Source of the DNA: Microbacterium sp. RU1D
Lineage (GTDB): Bacteria; Actinomycetota; Actinomycetes; Actinomycetales; Microbacteriaceae
Reading direction: 5' to 3'
DNA: 59,101 bases
Assembly (NCBI RefSeq): GCF_900156435.1
Contig: NZ_FTPQ01000004.1
Location: forward strand, 1-59,101
Every line of letters begins with the position of its first letter. The stretch's first letter is position 1. The notes under the pieces were generated by a model. It was given only the letters and a program-made list of their open reading frames with translations. It was not told where the DNA came from and ran no database searches. This document shows, piece by piece, positions 50,641-58,685 of this stretch. The translations under genes were made by a program, and so were the position numbers.

Positions 50641-50716
50641 GATCGGCTCCGTCCGATCGTCCGATGCCGGCGGCTGCTCCGTCTGCCGCTGGGTCCCATG
50701 ATGCTCTTCTGCCGGG

Positions 50717-50760
50717 ATTAGTACTGTTCCCGCCAGTCGTGTAACGGAAACAGTACTAAT
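50717..50760. repeat. ATTAGTACT-type sites e and f, inverted pair
   Basis: ATTAGTACTGTTC (50717-50729) faces AAACAGTACTAAT (50748-50760) across 18 bases. The pair lies just after the stop of the gene at 50.8-51.1 kb. Confidence 0.8.
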
Positions 50761-50764
50761 GGGG

Positions 50765-51070
50765 TTAGTCATGTTGTTGTGTCTCAGCGACGCGCGCGGC
50801 GACCGCGCATACGTCGTCGGGGGTGACTTCCTCGAGCAGGATGGTGCGGCTTCCTTCGTCCAGGTCGATCCACCAGACGGGGCGAACGGTGTGGGCGTCG
50901 ATGCCGACGCGGTGGATGGGCAGTTCGCTGTCGGGGTCGACGGGGCCGTAGTAGAGCTGGGCGGTCCACTCTTCGGCGCCCATGTCCACGTAGAGGGTCG
51001 TCGGGAACGGGAGCAGCTGGGCGAGATCGTCGAGCAGGGTTTCGACGTCGCGGGGGGTGAGGTTCGTCAT
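50765..51070 (-). CDS. Small hypothetical protein
   Basis: A 101-residue acidic protein starting MTNLTPRDVETLLDDLAQLL, with aromatic strands (TTLYVDMGAEEWTAQLYYG, VRPVWWIDLDEGS) and a final helix. It has the look of a small alpha/beta plasmid maintenance protein; no family recognised. Longer in-frame starts run through the DUF6349 gene and were rejected. It lies between sites e/f and g. Confidence 0.7.
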   Translation of the reverse strand: MTNLTPRDVETLLDDLAQLLPFPTTLYVDMGAEEWTAQLYYGPVDPDSELPIHRVGIDAHTVRPVWWIDLDEGSRTILLEEVTPDDVCAVAARVAETQQHD

Positions 51071-51092
51071 GGTCGATCCAATCTGTAACGGG

Positions 51093-51105
51093 ATTAGTAC
51101 TATTA
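51093..51105. repeat. ATTAGTACT-type site g
   Basis: ATTAGTACTATTA preceded by GTAACGGG. Its last three bases are the stop codon of the DUF6349 gene read leftward. Last of the seven copies. Confidence 0.85.
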
Positions 51106-51750
51106 GGGCTTGTTGGGGGCGGAGAGGTCGAATCCGCCGAAGGGGCTGTAGTTGGGTATGTGGCGGCTGCCGTAGCTGGGGCGTTCGGTGAGGATGGGGG
51201 CGCCCGGAACGCGGAACGCGGGCGTGTAGTTGTCCTCGAGCCAGGCCTCGAGCTTCGGCGTCATGCTGGTGGGGCCCATTCCGCCGCGGAGCTTGCCGGG
51301 AAGGGTGGGAAGGTCGCGCCAGCCGGGGAATGCGTGGTCGTGCCAGGCCTCGACGCATTCGGCTTCGGTGCCGATGTGGTGCCAGGAGCAGCGGGAGCAG
51401 ATGGCCTGGGCGGTGATGCTGCCGACGCACTGGCAGAGCGGGCCGAGAGGGTCGCCAATCTTCCGCGAGTCGTGGGCTCCTGCAGCGCACCGGAGGTCGA
51501 CGTCGTACAGGTCGAACGTGTGCTCGCCGATATCCATGTGACGGACGGTGTAGCTGCGGTGCCACATCTTGGACAGGAAGACGCTGTTGAAGTGGCCGTT
51601 GATTTCGACCCAGCGGCGCCAGGCCGCGTCGAGCTCGTCGGGGTGGTGGTAATCGGTGACCAGCTGTCCCAGCGGCATCCCCGTCCATTGCGGCAGACCC
51701 GCAACGTGGTCTTCGTGCATCAGGTCGTTGATCATGTCCATCAGCGTCAT
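51103..51750 (-). CDS. DUF6349-like protein
   Basis: A 215-residue soluble protein. A cysteine cluster (LCQCVGS to CSRCSWHH) may bind zinc. The C-terminus PSYGSRHIPNYSPFGGFDLSAP matches my memory of DUF6349. An N-terminal helix (MTLMDMINDLMHEDHVAGLPQW) precedes. The ATG follows the structured leader and a GAGGAGAAAGGAAAG purine tract. Function unknown. Confidence 0.75.
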   Translation of the reverse strand: MTLMDMINDLMHEDHVAGLPQWTGMPLGQLVTDYHHPDELDAAWRRWVEINGHFNSVFLSKMWHRSYTVRHMDIGEHTFDLYDVDLRCAAGAHDSRKIGDPLGPLCQCVGSITAQAICSRCSWHHIGTEAECVEAWHDHAFPGWRDLPTLPGKLRGGMGPTSMTPKLEAWLEDNYTPAFRVPGAPILTERPSYGSRHIPNYSPFGGFDLSAPNKP

Positions 51751-51773
51751 GGTCTCTTTCCTTTCTCCTCCAC

Positions 51774-52012
51774 GTTTTTTTGCCGTGAAGGCGGTTTTCC
51801 GCCTTAGCAACCGAAGGGTGCAGTGCAACCCGAAGGGCGGGGGAGGAGAGAGTTTCGGCGCGAAATAAGGGAGCGTAGCGACCGCGTGCCGAAAGTCTCG
51901 GGGGAGCCGGTGGCGTAGCCACTTGAACGGAGCCCGGAGGTAGCTACGACCGCAGCGAAGCGGAGGGAGCCGCCGAAGGCTTCACGGCAAACAAACGGGC
52001 CGTCAGGCCCCA
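51774..52012 (-). ncRNA. Candidate structured 5' leader (copy 2)
   Basis: On the minus strand GTTTGCCGTGAAG (51991-51979 side) can pair with CTTCACGGCAAAA at the 3' end. Between them are several GNRA/UUCG-like hairpins, and the 3' end has AAGGCGG-AAAA-CCGCCTT. A GGCCTGACGGCC hairpin lies at the 5' side, as in copy 1. The element ends just before the purine-rich ribosome site of the DUF6349 gene. Confidence 0.5.
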
Positions 52013-52035
52013 GCTGGTCGGCGTAGCCGGCTCGA

Positions 52036-53259
52036 TCACCTCGCGGAGTGAGGCGGGGTGAAGTGCCTACGGCTTGGGCGCGGGCGGGAGGGGAAGTGCT
52101 CGCGCATGCGCGCGATCACCGCGGCGATCTCGTCCGCGTTGGCGCGGATCTCGGCTCGGCGTGCGGCCTCGTGTGCAGCTTCGAGCGCCTGACGCTCGGC
52201 ACGCCGCCGACTCTCAACCTGCAGCTGCAGGAACGGAGCGGGAGAGCCGGCGTCGACGGTGGCGCGAAGCAGCCATACGAAGTACCCGAACGGATCACGC
52301 TGGGATGCGACGTCGACGAGAGGGATACGCCGCTCAAGGCGGCCGCGCTGGATTGCGTCGAGTAACGATTCAGCAGTCCATCCGCGCCCTGTGAGGCCGT
52401 GGGCGATCAGCACGTCGCAGAGCTTGCCGAGGTGCGAGGTCGCACGGTCCAGCCACGACATCCGCGCACACAGGCCCGCGGCAAGACGTTGAACGTCGAT
52501 CGGGCGAGGTTGCTGCGAAGCCGGTTTTTGCCGGGTTTTTGTCGAAGCTGGGCGCCGCGTAGCGGCGTCTTCTCGCGTGCGCGGATGCGCGCGCCTTGGT
52601 GATTTTTTACCAACGGGAGAGAAGTTCTTAACCCCCCTACGGGTGGGTAGCTGGACATTTTCCACAGCAGTGGAATCGATGCCGGCGACGGCGTTGCCGG
52701 TGGGGGGCGTGTAGCCGCGGGGGAGTGTCAGGGCACGAGTGGACGCTGCCCGGAGCTGTTGGCCACCGTGCTTAGCGTGGGCTTGCGCGCGCTCGGTTGT
52801 GGTCAGGTAGCGGCCCTCAGCGACGGTCACCGCCAGGCCGAGCACCTCGAGCAGCTGCCGGGCTCGCTGGACGGTCTTTCCGCTCATGCCGAGCACGCCC
52901 GCCACGGTGTCGTGTGCGGTGGTGACGCCGCGGCCCGTGGATTGGTCTGCGGCCGTGCGGTCGGCGTGTGCGACGCGCAGGAGCGTGTCGGGGGCGACTT
53001 TCGCGCGTCGACGGGCTTCTTCACCCTCCGGGGTGCGGAGGATGTCCATCACTGCGTCGAACCAGACGGATGCACTGGGCCAGGCCCTCAGAGGGCCATA
53101 GACGCCCTCGGGCGCGGGGAGTGCCCAGCTGCCGCCTCTGGGTGACCTGCTGCGCTGTGCGGCGTCCTGGGGGCGCGCAGGGGGAGATTCCCGCGACACG
53201 CGGGACGAATTTGCGTTTAGAGAATGCGTATGGGCGCGCGGGCGCGCTAAAGTGTGCAT
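52036..53259 (-). CDS. rep: Plasmid replication initiator (Rep)
   Basis: A 407-residue protein. The N-terminal third (VWFDAVMDILRTPEGEEARRRAKVAPDTLLRVAHADR) and the helix-turn-helix TVAGVLGMSGKTVQRARQLLEVLGL are typical of Rep proteins of actinobacterial plasmids as I recall. A basic central linker is followed by a second helical domain (QRLAAGLCARMSWLDRATSHLGKLCDVLIAHG) and an Ala/Arg tail. AGGAGAAC precedes the ATG. No other candidate initiator is present. Confidence 0.8.
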   Translation of the reverse strand: MHTLARPRAHTHSLNANSSRVSRESPPARPQDAAQRSRSPRGGSWALPAPEGVYGPLRAWPSASVWFDAVMDILRTPEGEEARRRAKVAPDTLLRVAHADRTAADQSTGRGVTTAHDTVAGVLGMSGKTVQRARQLLEVLGLAVTVAEGRYLTTTERAQAHAKHGGQQLRAASTRALTLPRGYTPPTGNAVAGIDSTAVENVQLPTRRGVKNFSPVGKKSPRRAHPRTREDAATRRPASTKTRQKPASQQPRPIDVQRLAAGLCARMSWLDRATSHLGKLCDVLIAHGLTGRGWTAESLLDAIQRGRLERRIPLVDVASQRDPFGYFVWLLRATVDAGSPAPFLQLQVESRRRAERQALEAAHEAARRAEIRANADEIAAVIARMREHFPSRPRPSRRHFTPPHSAR

Positions 53260-53373
53260 TGTTCTCCTGGTCAGCGTCAGGGAACGACGAAGGCCCGGTT
53301 CCACCGGTACTTCTTGAAAACCGCTTCATCTGGGACCCGCCGCCAAGCAAGTCAGATGAGGCACATGAGCTTT

Positions 53374-53395
53374 GAGGCCCGCTTCGGCGGGCCTC
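53374..53395 (-). terminator. Terminator between the RHH gene and rep
   Basis: GAGGCCCGC-TTCG-GCGGGCCTC, a nine-base stem with a UUCG-type loop, flanked by T-rich sequence. It should stop transcription from the RHH gene before rep. Confidence 0.85.
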
Positions 53396-53401
53396 TTCTC
53401 T

Positions 53402-53641
53402 TTAGGGCGAGTCGATAGGCAACTCCCCGTCCGTGAGTTCTTGTGCGGGCCACCATTCGGGCAGACCGCGAGAGGTCAGTTCGGTGTTGAGATGGTCCAC
53501 GACCGCTTCGAAGAACACGGCGGAGGAAACGCCGGCGTGCGCGGCAAGGCGCTCGAAGCGTTCCTTCTGAGCCTTCTCAACCTTCCAACCGAGCGCGACG
53601 GTATCCACGCGCGTGCCTCGGGGGAGTCGACGAACTGCCAT
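53402..53641 (-). CDS. Ribbon-helix-helix type small regulator
   Basis: A 79-residue protein: RRLPRGTRVDTVALGWKVEKAQKERFERLAAHAGVSSAVFFEAVVDHLNTEL fits an RHH strand followed by two helices. ATG is preceded by TACGTT and exactly six bases, a leaderless layout; no ribosome site is seen. Being next to rep it could control copy number. No toxin partner is adjacent. Confidence 0.72.
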   Translation of the reverse strand: MAVRRLPRGTRVDTVALGWKVEKAQKERFERLAAHAGVSSAVFFEAVVDHLNTELTSRGLPEWWPAQELTDGELPIDSP

Positions 53642-53747
53642 AGGGCGAACGTATTGGGTAGCGCCACCGTTAACACGCTGACACGCCGGTAGTAGCGCCA
53701 TCATTAGCTGGCCGGTCGGACGTTGGTGGCCCCTCGGGGGAGGGTGC

Positions 53748-54155
53748 TTAGCCGAGCAGCTGCGCGCGGAGCTCGCCGATGAGCGCGTCGATGCGGTCGA
53801 CGTCGACCGTGTAACGGGGAGCGCGGCCGCGGCGGGCTCCGATTGGCTGTTCTACGTCGGTGCGAATGACTCCGATGGATTCGAGCAGACGCAGGTCGCG
53901 GGTGAGTGAACTCACCGCTGTGACGGTCGCTTCACGGATCTCGCCGTAGTAGCTGCCGGGGTGCTTCACCAGGTAGTTGATGATGTTGCGGGGGCCGGTG
54001 CGGGCCAGCAGTGCGATCGCGTCAGCTGGAACTGTCGGTGCTGGCACTTCGGGGCTCCTGGATTCTGGGTATGGCAAAGCGAGGGAGCTTGCCGACTCAA
54101 TGCGGGGGTGCGCAGATTCGACAACGCGGGATGCTGGTCTTCGTAGGGTACGCAA
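53748..54155 (-). CDS. Winged-helix regulator
   Basis: About 135 residues. The C-terminal 85 residues form a MarR/ArsR-like wing: TGPRNIINYLVKHPGSYYGEIREATVTAVSSLTRDLRLLESIGVIRTD. The first 40 residues are loose and the start is unclear (TTG for the longest frame, other TTG codons inside). It lies between rep and the FHA operon and could regulate either. Confidence 0.7.
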   Translation of the reverse strand: MRTLRRPASRVVESAHPRIESASSLALPYPESRSPEVPAPTVPADAIALLARTGPRNIINYLVKHPGSYYGEIREATVTAVSSLTRDLRLLESIGVIRTDVEQPIGARRGRAPRYTVDVDRIDALIGELRAQLLG

Positions 54156-54193
54156 AGACCTGCACCGGGTGTGGGAGAAATGCCCGCGCCCGG

Positions 54194-54970
54194 TTACCGC
54201 GCCCGCGTTGCTCGAGGAGCCGGAATGGTTACAGTGAATGAGCGATCGCCGATTTGAAGGCGCGTGCCGGTAACGACCGTTCGGGCGTGTCCGGGGGTCA
54301 GGTCGATGGGGTCTTTTCCGGGTTCGGTGACGGTGGTGCCGTTGGCCGAAGACTGGTCGGTGACCCAGAGTGTGCCGTCGTGGAACGACAGGATGCAGTG
54401 GGATTTCGACACTGAGCGCGCGGGGTCATCGACGGTGACGGTCGCGTCGACACCTTCGGCGTCCTCGGGAGGCCGGCGCCCGAGCAGGATGGTGCCGCGG
54501 ATGATTTCCGTGGAACCGTCGTCAAAGGTGATCATGGCGCTGCGCACGCGCGAGCGACGTTCACCACCGCTGGTGAGGTCGAAGTCGGGATCAATGTGGG
54601 GCGTGGGCGCCGGCACTGTGTCGGCGGCAGGCTCGGGGAGGACTGCTGGTGTCGCCGGGAGTTCGTCGACGGTTTCGCGGATTGGCTGTGCGGGTTCCTC
54701 GTCCACCGCGGGTTCGACCACGGGGGCGAGGGCGCGGGCGTGCTCCCTGTCGACCGTGACGGCGCCGTCTGGGTCGATGGTGAGCATGAGGGAGGTGCCC
54801 GTGTCGATCGCGTGGGCGTACTGCCGTTGACCGGTGGTGGCGGTGTACGCCACCAGCACCTCGACGGCTTGCGCTCGCGCGGCGTCAGAGTCCGCTGCGG
54901 TGATGGGCACACTCTGGCCGGGGAGCGTGACTACGCCCGTGCCGTCTGTATCGATGCTGACGTTCATCAT
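54194..54970 (-). CDS. FHA-domain protein of the conjugation cluster
   Basis: A 258-residue protein. An N-terminal domain of about 75 residues is followed by a Pro/Glu/Ala linker and a C-terminal FHA domain with ILLGRRPP, SKSHCILSF and DQSSANGTTV, which binds phosphothreonine. The ATG overlaps the propeller gene's stop (ATGATG). The N-terminal domain resembles that of the propeller protein. No kinase gene is on the plasmid, so a host Ser/Thr kinase would be the partner. Confidence 0.85.
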   Translation of the reverse strand: MMNVSIDTDGTGVVTLPGQSVPITAADSDAARAQAVEVLVAYTATTGQRQYAHAIDTGTSLMLTIDPDGAVTVDREHARALAPVVEPAVDEEPAQPIRETVDELPATPAVLPEPAADTVPAPTPHIDPDFDLTSGGERRSRVRSAMITFDDGSTEIIRGTILLGRRPPEDAEGVDATVTVDDPARSVSKSHCILSFHDGTLWVTDQSSANGTTVTEPGKDPIDLTPGHARTVVTGTRLQIGDRSFTVTIPAPRATRAR

Positions 54971-56421
54971 GGGGCATCTCCTTCCGTTGCGGTCGAGGCG
55001 TAGACGAGTGTCTCGTCGACCTTCTCGCTGATGACGTAGACCGTCGTGGTGAGCGCTGCGAGCGGCGACTCGGATACTCCGGTGGTGAGAGTGGTGAACG
55101 GCTCCGAGCTCGGCGTCGTCGCGCTGGCGTCGACGAGGACGGCCTCGTTGCTCTCGGTGCCGTAGACGGTGGAGCCGGATACGGCGACGGGGGTCATGCG
55201 GCTCGGGAGCGCGACGGCACGTGGGGCGGCGCTGTAGTCGATGAACGCTTCGCCGAGGGTGAGCGTTTCGGCGTCGGCGGCGTGGATGGGAACGTCCTGG
55301 GCGGTGATCCGGGCGTTCATCGGGGCGGTAAGCGTGATCGTGTTCGACGGGAGGTCGACCAGTGTCACGGTGAGAGCCGGTCGCTGAGACCACACGACGA
55401 TGAGAGTGTCGTCGTCGGCCGCGGAGATCAGCAGCGGGGCCCCTTCGACACCTTCGGGCCGGGGGAGCGGCTTCTTCACGGGCGCTTGATCGGCGGTGAG
55501 CGTCCACCACGACTCTTCGTTGGCCGCGATGATCCCTTCGCGGCCCGACAGGATGGGGACCGCTGTGACGGGCACGTCCGTCAACGTGAGACCGTCGCCG
55601 GTGAACAGGCCCGCGGTCTGGTTAGGCAAGGTGATTAGCGGCTGTGAGCCGAGGTAAGTCACCTCTGCGCTGCGGCCGACGTTGACTTCCACAGGAGCCA
55701 CCGGGGACCGATCCGTATCGAGCGGCCAGAGGGTGAGCGAGGACTCGCCCGTGGCGAGGACCGGGCGTCCCTGCACTTCGGAGGCGTGTACGACGTCGTT
55801 CGCGCGAGGTGCCTGGGCGCCGCGCCATGTGACGGCGCCGGTCGCGGCGTCGACGAGATTCAGCTCGCCGCTGTCCGTGGTGATCAGCAGCCGCTGGTCG
55901 TCGATGAGCCGTGGTTCGCTGCGTGGGGCGATCGGCAGCGACCACGCTGCTTGTTCGGAGAACCCGGGCGGGACCAGGACCGGGATGTTCGCCCCGGCAC
56001 CTGGGGGGCCGGGGTCGGCGGTGGCCACGGGGGCCGGCGCCGACTGCAACACGACAGCGAGAGTCGCGACGGTTCCTCCGACGACGATCACTACAGCAAG
56101 TCCTAGCGCGAGCAGCAGCGGCAAACGTGAGCGCTTTTGCTCTGTTTCAGGCGCCGGCATGGCGAGCTCGTGAGCGGTGCCGTCTGCGGTGACAACCATC
56201 CGGTGCTCCGTGTCGTCAACGACAGCACGCACTCGCACCGCGTGAAGACCAAGTTGGGCCGCCTGCTGGGCCGCGGCGGCGACTCCCGCCTCGGTAGGGG
56301 TGGAGCCTTCGGGTACGTCGACCGGCAGGCCGTTGAGGGTCACCAGCTGCTCACCTTCCATCGCGAGGGTGAGAACTGGGAATGCCGGAACGGTCGTCGG
56401 GTCGAATTGTTCGTCGCTCAT
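54967..56421 (-). CDS. Membrane-anchored beta-propeller protein of the conjugation cluster
   Basis: A 484-residue protein: cytoplasmic domain 1-98, one span at 100-126, and an exported part of about 350 residues with repeated strands (LLITTDSGELNLVDAATGAVTW, PVLATGESSLTLWPLD) like a PQQ/WD-type propeller. It starts by ATGA overlap with the hydrolase stop. A structural scaffold at the outer face of the transfer apparatus is plausible; no enzyme motif is visible. Confidence 0.8.
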   Translation of the reverse strand: MSDEQFDPTTVPAFPVLTLAMEGEQLVTLNGLPVDVPEGSTPTEAGVAAAAQQAAQLGLHAVRVRAVVDDTEHRMVVTADGTAHELAMPAPETEQKRSRLPLLLALGLAVVIVVGGTVATLAVVLQSAPAPVATADPGPPGAGANIPVLVPPGFSEQAAWSLPIAPRSEPRLIDDQRLLITTDSGELNLVDAATGAVTWRGAQAPRANDVVHASEVQGRPVLATGESSLTLWPLDTDRSPVAPVEVNVGRSAEVTYLGSQPLITLPNQTAGLFTGDGLTLTDVPVTAVPILSGREGIIAANEESWWTLTADQAPVKKPLPRPEGVEGAPLLISAADDDTLIVVWSQRPALTVTLVDLPSNTITLTAPMNARITAQDVPIHAADAETLTLGEAFIDYSAAPRAVALPSRMTPVAVSGSTVYGTESNEAVLVDASATTPSSEPFTTLTTGVSESPLAALTTTVYVISEKVDETLVYASTATEGDAP

Positions 56422-57437
56422 GCTGCTACTCCCCAGAATTCCCAGTGCCATGATTCGATCGGACCGCGCCCCCCAGGCCGTGCCCAGTCGGGGTTACGCC
56501 ACCCGAAACGAGGGGCGTTCTGGTCCATCCACGTGTACTCGAGGCTGTAGAAACTGAAGATGCCGACATCGACAGCGAGTGCCCACCCGTGGTTGGACTG
56601 TCCGGGTGTGGCGGCATCGCTGCCGTAGATTTCCTTGGCTCTGGCCTGCTCGTCGTAGTCGCGGTACCCGTCGTTGACGACGAGGTCCTGACCGAACTGA
56701 GCGCGGTAGGCGTTGTTCAGCGCGATGAGCGCCTGAGTCGCGTCGGCGCGAAGAACGTACTCGGGTTTCCACGGGATCGGCGAGAGCGTGTTCTCGGGGA
56801 TACGGCCGTTCTCGTACCCGCCCCACGGGCCGGGTTCGTTGATCCCGCCGGGAATGATGCCGTCAGGGACGGTACATTCCTGGATCTGCCCGGGGTCCAC
56901 GCCGGACAGTCCCGCGACCACCTCTGCAGCGGGCTGGACATAACGCTCGTAGTGGTACGGGTCGGCGTTGACCTGCACTCGATGCGCCGCGATTGAGGGC
57001 GGCAGGTTCTCCCATCCCTGGACTTGCTGGAGGGCTTTGAAGAAGTTGGTGGCCGAGATGAACGGGTCCATCCGGTCCTCGTAGGACCCCCAGCGGCCGT
57101 TGTCGCGCTGCTGGAAGAGGCCGCGAGAATCGGGGCCTACGGCGTCGCCTTGATCGAGCACACGGAGCGAGGACTCGCCCATGGCTGTCATCACGCCGAT
57201 GGTCTGTCCGCGCGCGTCCAGACCGAGGGCGGCACCCGCGGCCATGATCTGTGCAGCGTTCCGCAGCTGCTCGCCGCTGTAGCCGGCGATGCCTCCGGGC
57301 GGCAGTTGGCTGACGTCGACGTTGGCAGGGGTGGGCTGGCACGCGGCGGCGGCGCCGTTGTCTCCGAAGAACAGCACGACGAGAAGCGTCGGCAGGAGAA
57401 TGACGCCGGCGATAACGGCAGGGATGACCTTCTTCAC
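56418..57437 (-). CDS. Two-domain peptidoglycan hydrolase: transglycosylase plus VanY-type carboxypeptidase
   Basis: A 339-residue protein with an N-terminal anchor (5-24). First domain: IGVMTAMGESSLRVL with the catalytic Glu, and RGLFQQRDNGRWGSYEDRMDP, a muramidase/transglycosylase of the Gram-positive VirB1 kind. Second domain: SNHGWALAVDV and SWHWEFWG, the zinc ligands of M15B (VanY) DD-peptidases. It should open the wall for the transfer channel. GTG start two bases after the lipoprotein gene's stop. Confidence 0.9.
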   Translation of the reverse strand: MKKVIPAVIAGVILLPTLLVVLFFGDNGAAAACQPTPANVDVSQLPPGGIAGYSGEQLRNAAQIMAAGAALGLDARGQTIGVMTAMGESSLRVLDQGDAVGPDSRGLFQQRDNGRWGSYEDRMDPFISATNFFKALQQVQGWENLPPSIAAHRVQVNADPYHYERYVQPAAEVVAGLSGVDPGQIQECTVPDGIIPGGINEPGPWGGYENGRIPENTLSPIPWKPEYVLRADATQALIALNNAYRAQFGQDLVVNDGYRDYDEQARAKEIYGSDAATPGQSNHGWALAVDVGIFSFYSLEYTWMDQNAPRFGWRNPDWARPGGRGPIESWHWEFWGVAA

Positions 57438-57439
57438 CG

Positions 57440-57934
57440 TCAGGGGCCCGCCTGTTCGGGGGGCGTGAGCCGGTCGACGGCCCATCCTGCTCGAGCGTTT
57501 TCGCGGTACAGGACGATCATGTATTGCCCGACCCCCGTGGCTATCAACACGTTCATCTGGGTGGCGCTGGGGGCCGCTGACACAAGCGGTTCTCCCGTGA
57601 TAGTCGTGGCGGGCACGCTCTGCGGGTCCGTGTACTCGTATGCGAAGACCGCTTCTTGGGTAAGCATCGGCTTCAGCTGGGCCCACCAACTGTCGTAGGG
57701 CAGGTCGCGCTGCAGGAACGCCTTCAGTGCAGCCTGTGCCGTGGCGGTCCCCGCATCGCGTTCTTCGTCGTCGAGGGTGTCGGCGGATGCCGCTGAAGCG
57801 GTCGGCGCATTTGACAGAGCCGGGCTGGCAGCAGGTAACGTGCCAGGTTCTGCCTCTCCCCCGGAGCAACCCACCGTCATGGTGACGAAGATCGCCGCGG
57901 CCATCGCGGCCGCCATTCGGCGTGCTCTCACCAT
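57440..57934 (-). CDS. Conjugation-associated lipoprotein
   Basis: A 164-residue lipoprotein. The lipobox ends TVGC near residue 23, followed by an Ala/Ser/Pro linker and a domain of about 100 residues (ALKAFLQRDLPYDSWWAQLKPML to QYMIVLYRENARAGWAVDRL) that looks like an NTF2-type fold, as in VirB8 or TcpC. GGGGGAGGG precedes the ATG. First gene of the leftward operon. Confidence 0.78.
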   Translation of the reverse strand: MVRARRMAAAMAAAIFVTMTVGCSGGEAEPGTLPAASPALSNAPTASAASADTLDDEERDAGTATAQAALKAFLQRDLPYDSWWAQLKPMLTQEAVFAYEYTDPQSVPATTITGEPLVSAAPSATQMNVLIATGVGQYMIVLYRENARAGWAVDRLTPPEQAGP

Positions 57935-58025
57935 GACGCCCTCCCCCGTTTGTGCTTCTATAGACACTACGAGATGTTGTCTATAACCAAGAATTAATTC
58001 TTATGCATGAACTCGGGGGCACGGA
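57935..58025. promoter_or_regulatory. Divergent promoter and operator between the two transfer operons
   Basis: An AT-rich gap in a GC-rich plasmid. TATAGACA (57959-57966) and TGTCTATA (57978-57985) are perfect inverted arms with 11 bases between. TATAAC and AATTAATTC follow rightward. One regulator bound here could control both halves of the transfer system. Confidence 0.65.
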
Positions 58026-58685
58026 TTGGCACAAGCACGCAGCATTGAGCTCCGCCCCCGAAACCCCTTCCTCCCCCCAGAAGTCCCCCCGGCCTACCCG
58101 GAAGAACGCGACGAACCAGACCGGGTGTGGCACAACGCCCTCGCTTTGCGCGGCCCGTCCACGCCCGCAGCCGTCCCGAACAGCAACATCGACGGCCTCG
58201 CGCCCTGGCCCACGCAAAACACCACCAACCGACCCCTGCTGACCGTTGTCGGCCTGCACGGCGGGGCGGGAGCGACCACCCTCTGCTCGCTCCTCGGCAC
58301 GGACGTTGTAGACGGCCACGGCGCCTGGCCGGTCTTCACCGGCTGGGACCGTCCACTCCCCGATATGCCGGTCCTCGCTGTAGCGCGCACCCACCACACG
58401 GGCGTCGCGGCGGCCAGCCGCTTCGCACGGCTGTGGGGGGCAGATCAGCTTCCGGCATCCCGGCTGCTGGGCATCGTCATGGTAGACGACGGCCCAAAGC
58501 TCACCTCGCAGCAGCGCCTCGTTGCTCGCCGCCTCGGACAGATGACACCGCACGGGTGGCACGTCCCCTGGCAGGAAGCCTGGCGCCACGAAGCCCCCAC
58601 GCCCGCCAACATCGGCGGCCGTCTCCGACGTGTACTCGCAAACATTCGTTCTCTCGCCGCACCTACAGGAGGAAACCCATCATGA
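58026..58685 (+). CDS. P-loop protein heading the rightward transfer operon (DUF6668-like)
   Basis: A 219-residue protein. A loose N-terminal 65 residues precede VVGLHGGAGATTLCSLLG (about 74-91), a Walker A-like loop with Ala-Thr-Thr where Gly-Lys-Thr is usual, so nucleotide binding is doubtful. It resembles MinD/ParA-like DUF6668 proteins as I recall. TTG start preceded by a GGGGG tract. The stop overlaps the next ATG. Confidence 0.72.
   Translation: MAQARSIELRPRNPFLPPEVPPAYPEERDEPDRVWHNALALRGPSTPAAVPNSNIDGLAPWPTQNTTNRPLLTVVGLHGGAGATTLCSLLGTDVVDGHGAWPVFTGWDRPLPDMPVLAVARTHHTGVAAASRFARLWGADQLPASRLLGIVMVDDGPKLTSQQRLVARRLGQMTPHGWHVPWQEAWRHEAPTPANIGGRLRRVLANIRSLAAPTGGNPS

Larger units (their letters stand above)
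50433..50764. other. Non-coding gap: structured leader copy 1 and sites e/f
   Basis: No gene supported. It holds the leader-like element 50461-50614 in front of the NrdH-like gene, and an inverted pair of ATTAGTACT sites at its right end. Confidence 0.7.

Noticed and set aside
49744..51105. CRISPR array
   Set aside because: The repeated word is only about 13-26 bases, spacing varies from tens to hundreds of bases, one copy is inverted, and genes lie between copies. There are no cas genes.
53402..53641. Antitoxin of a toxin-antitoxin pair
   Set aside because: The RHH protein fits, but no toxin-like gene overlaps or adjoins it; a terminator separates it from rep.
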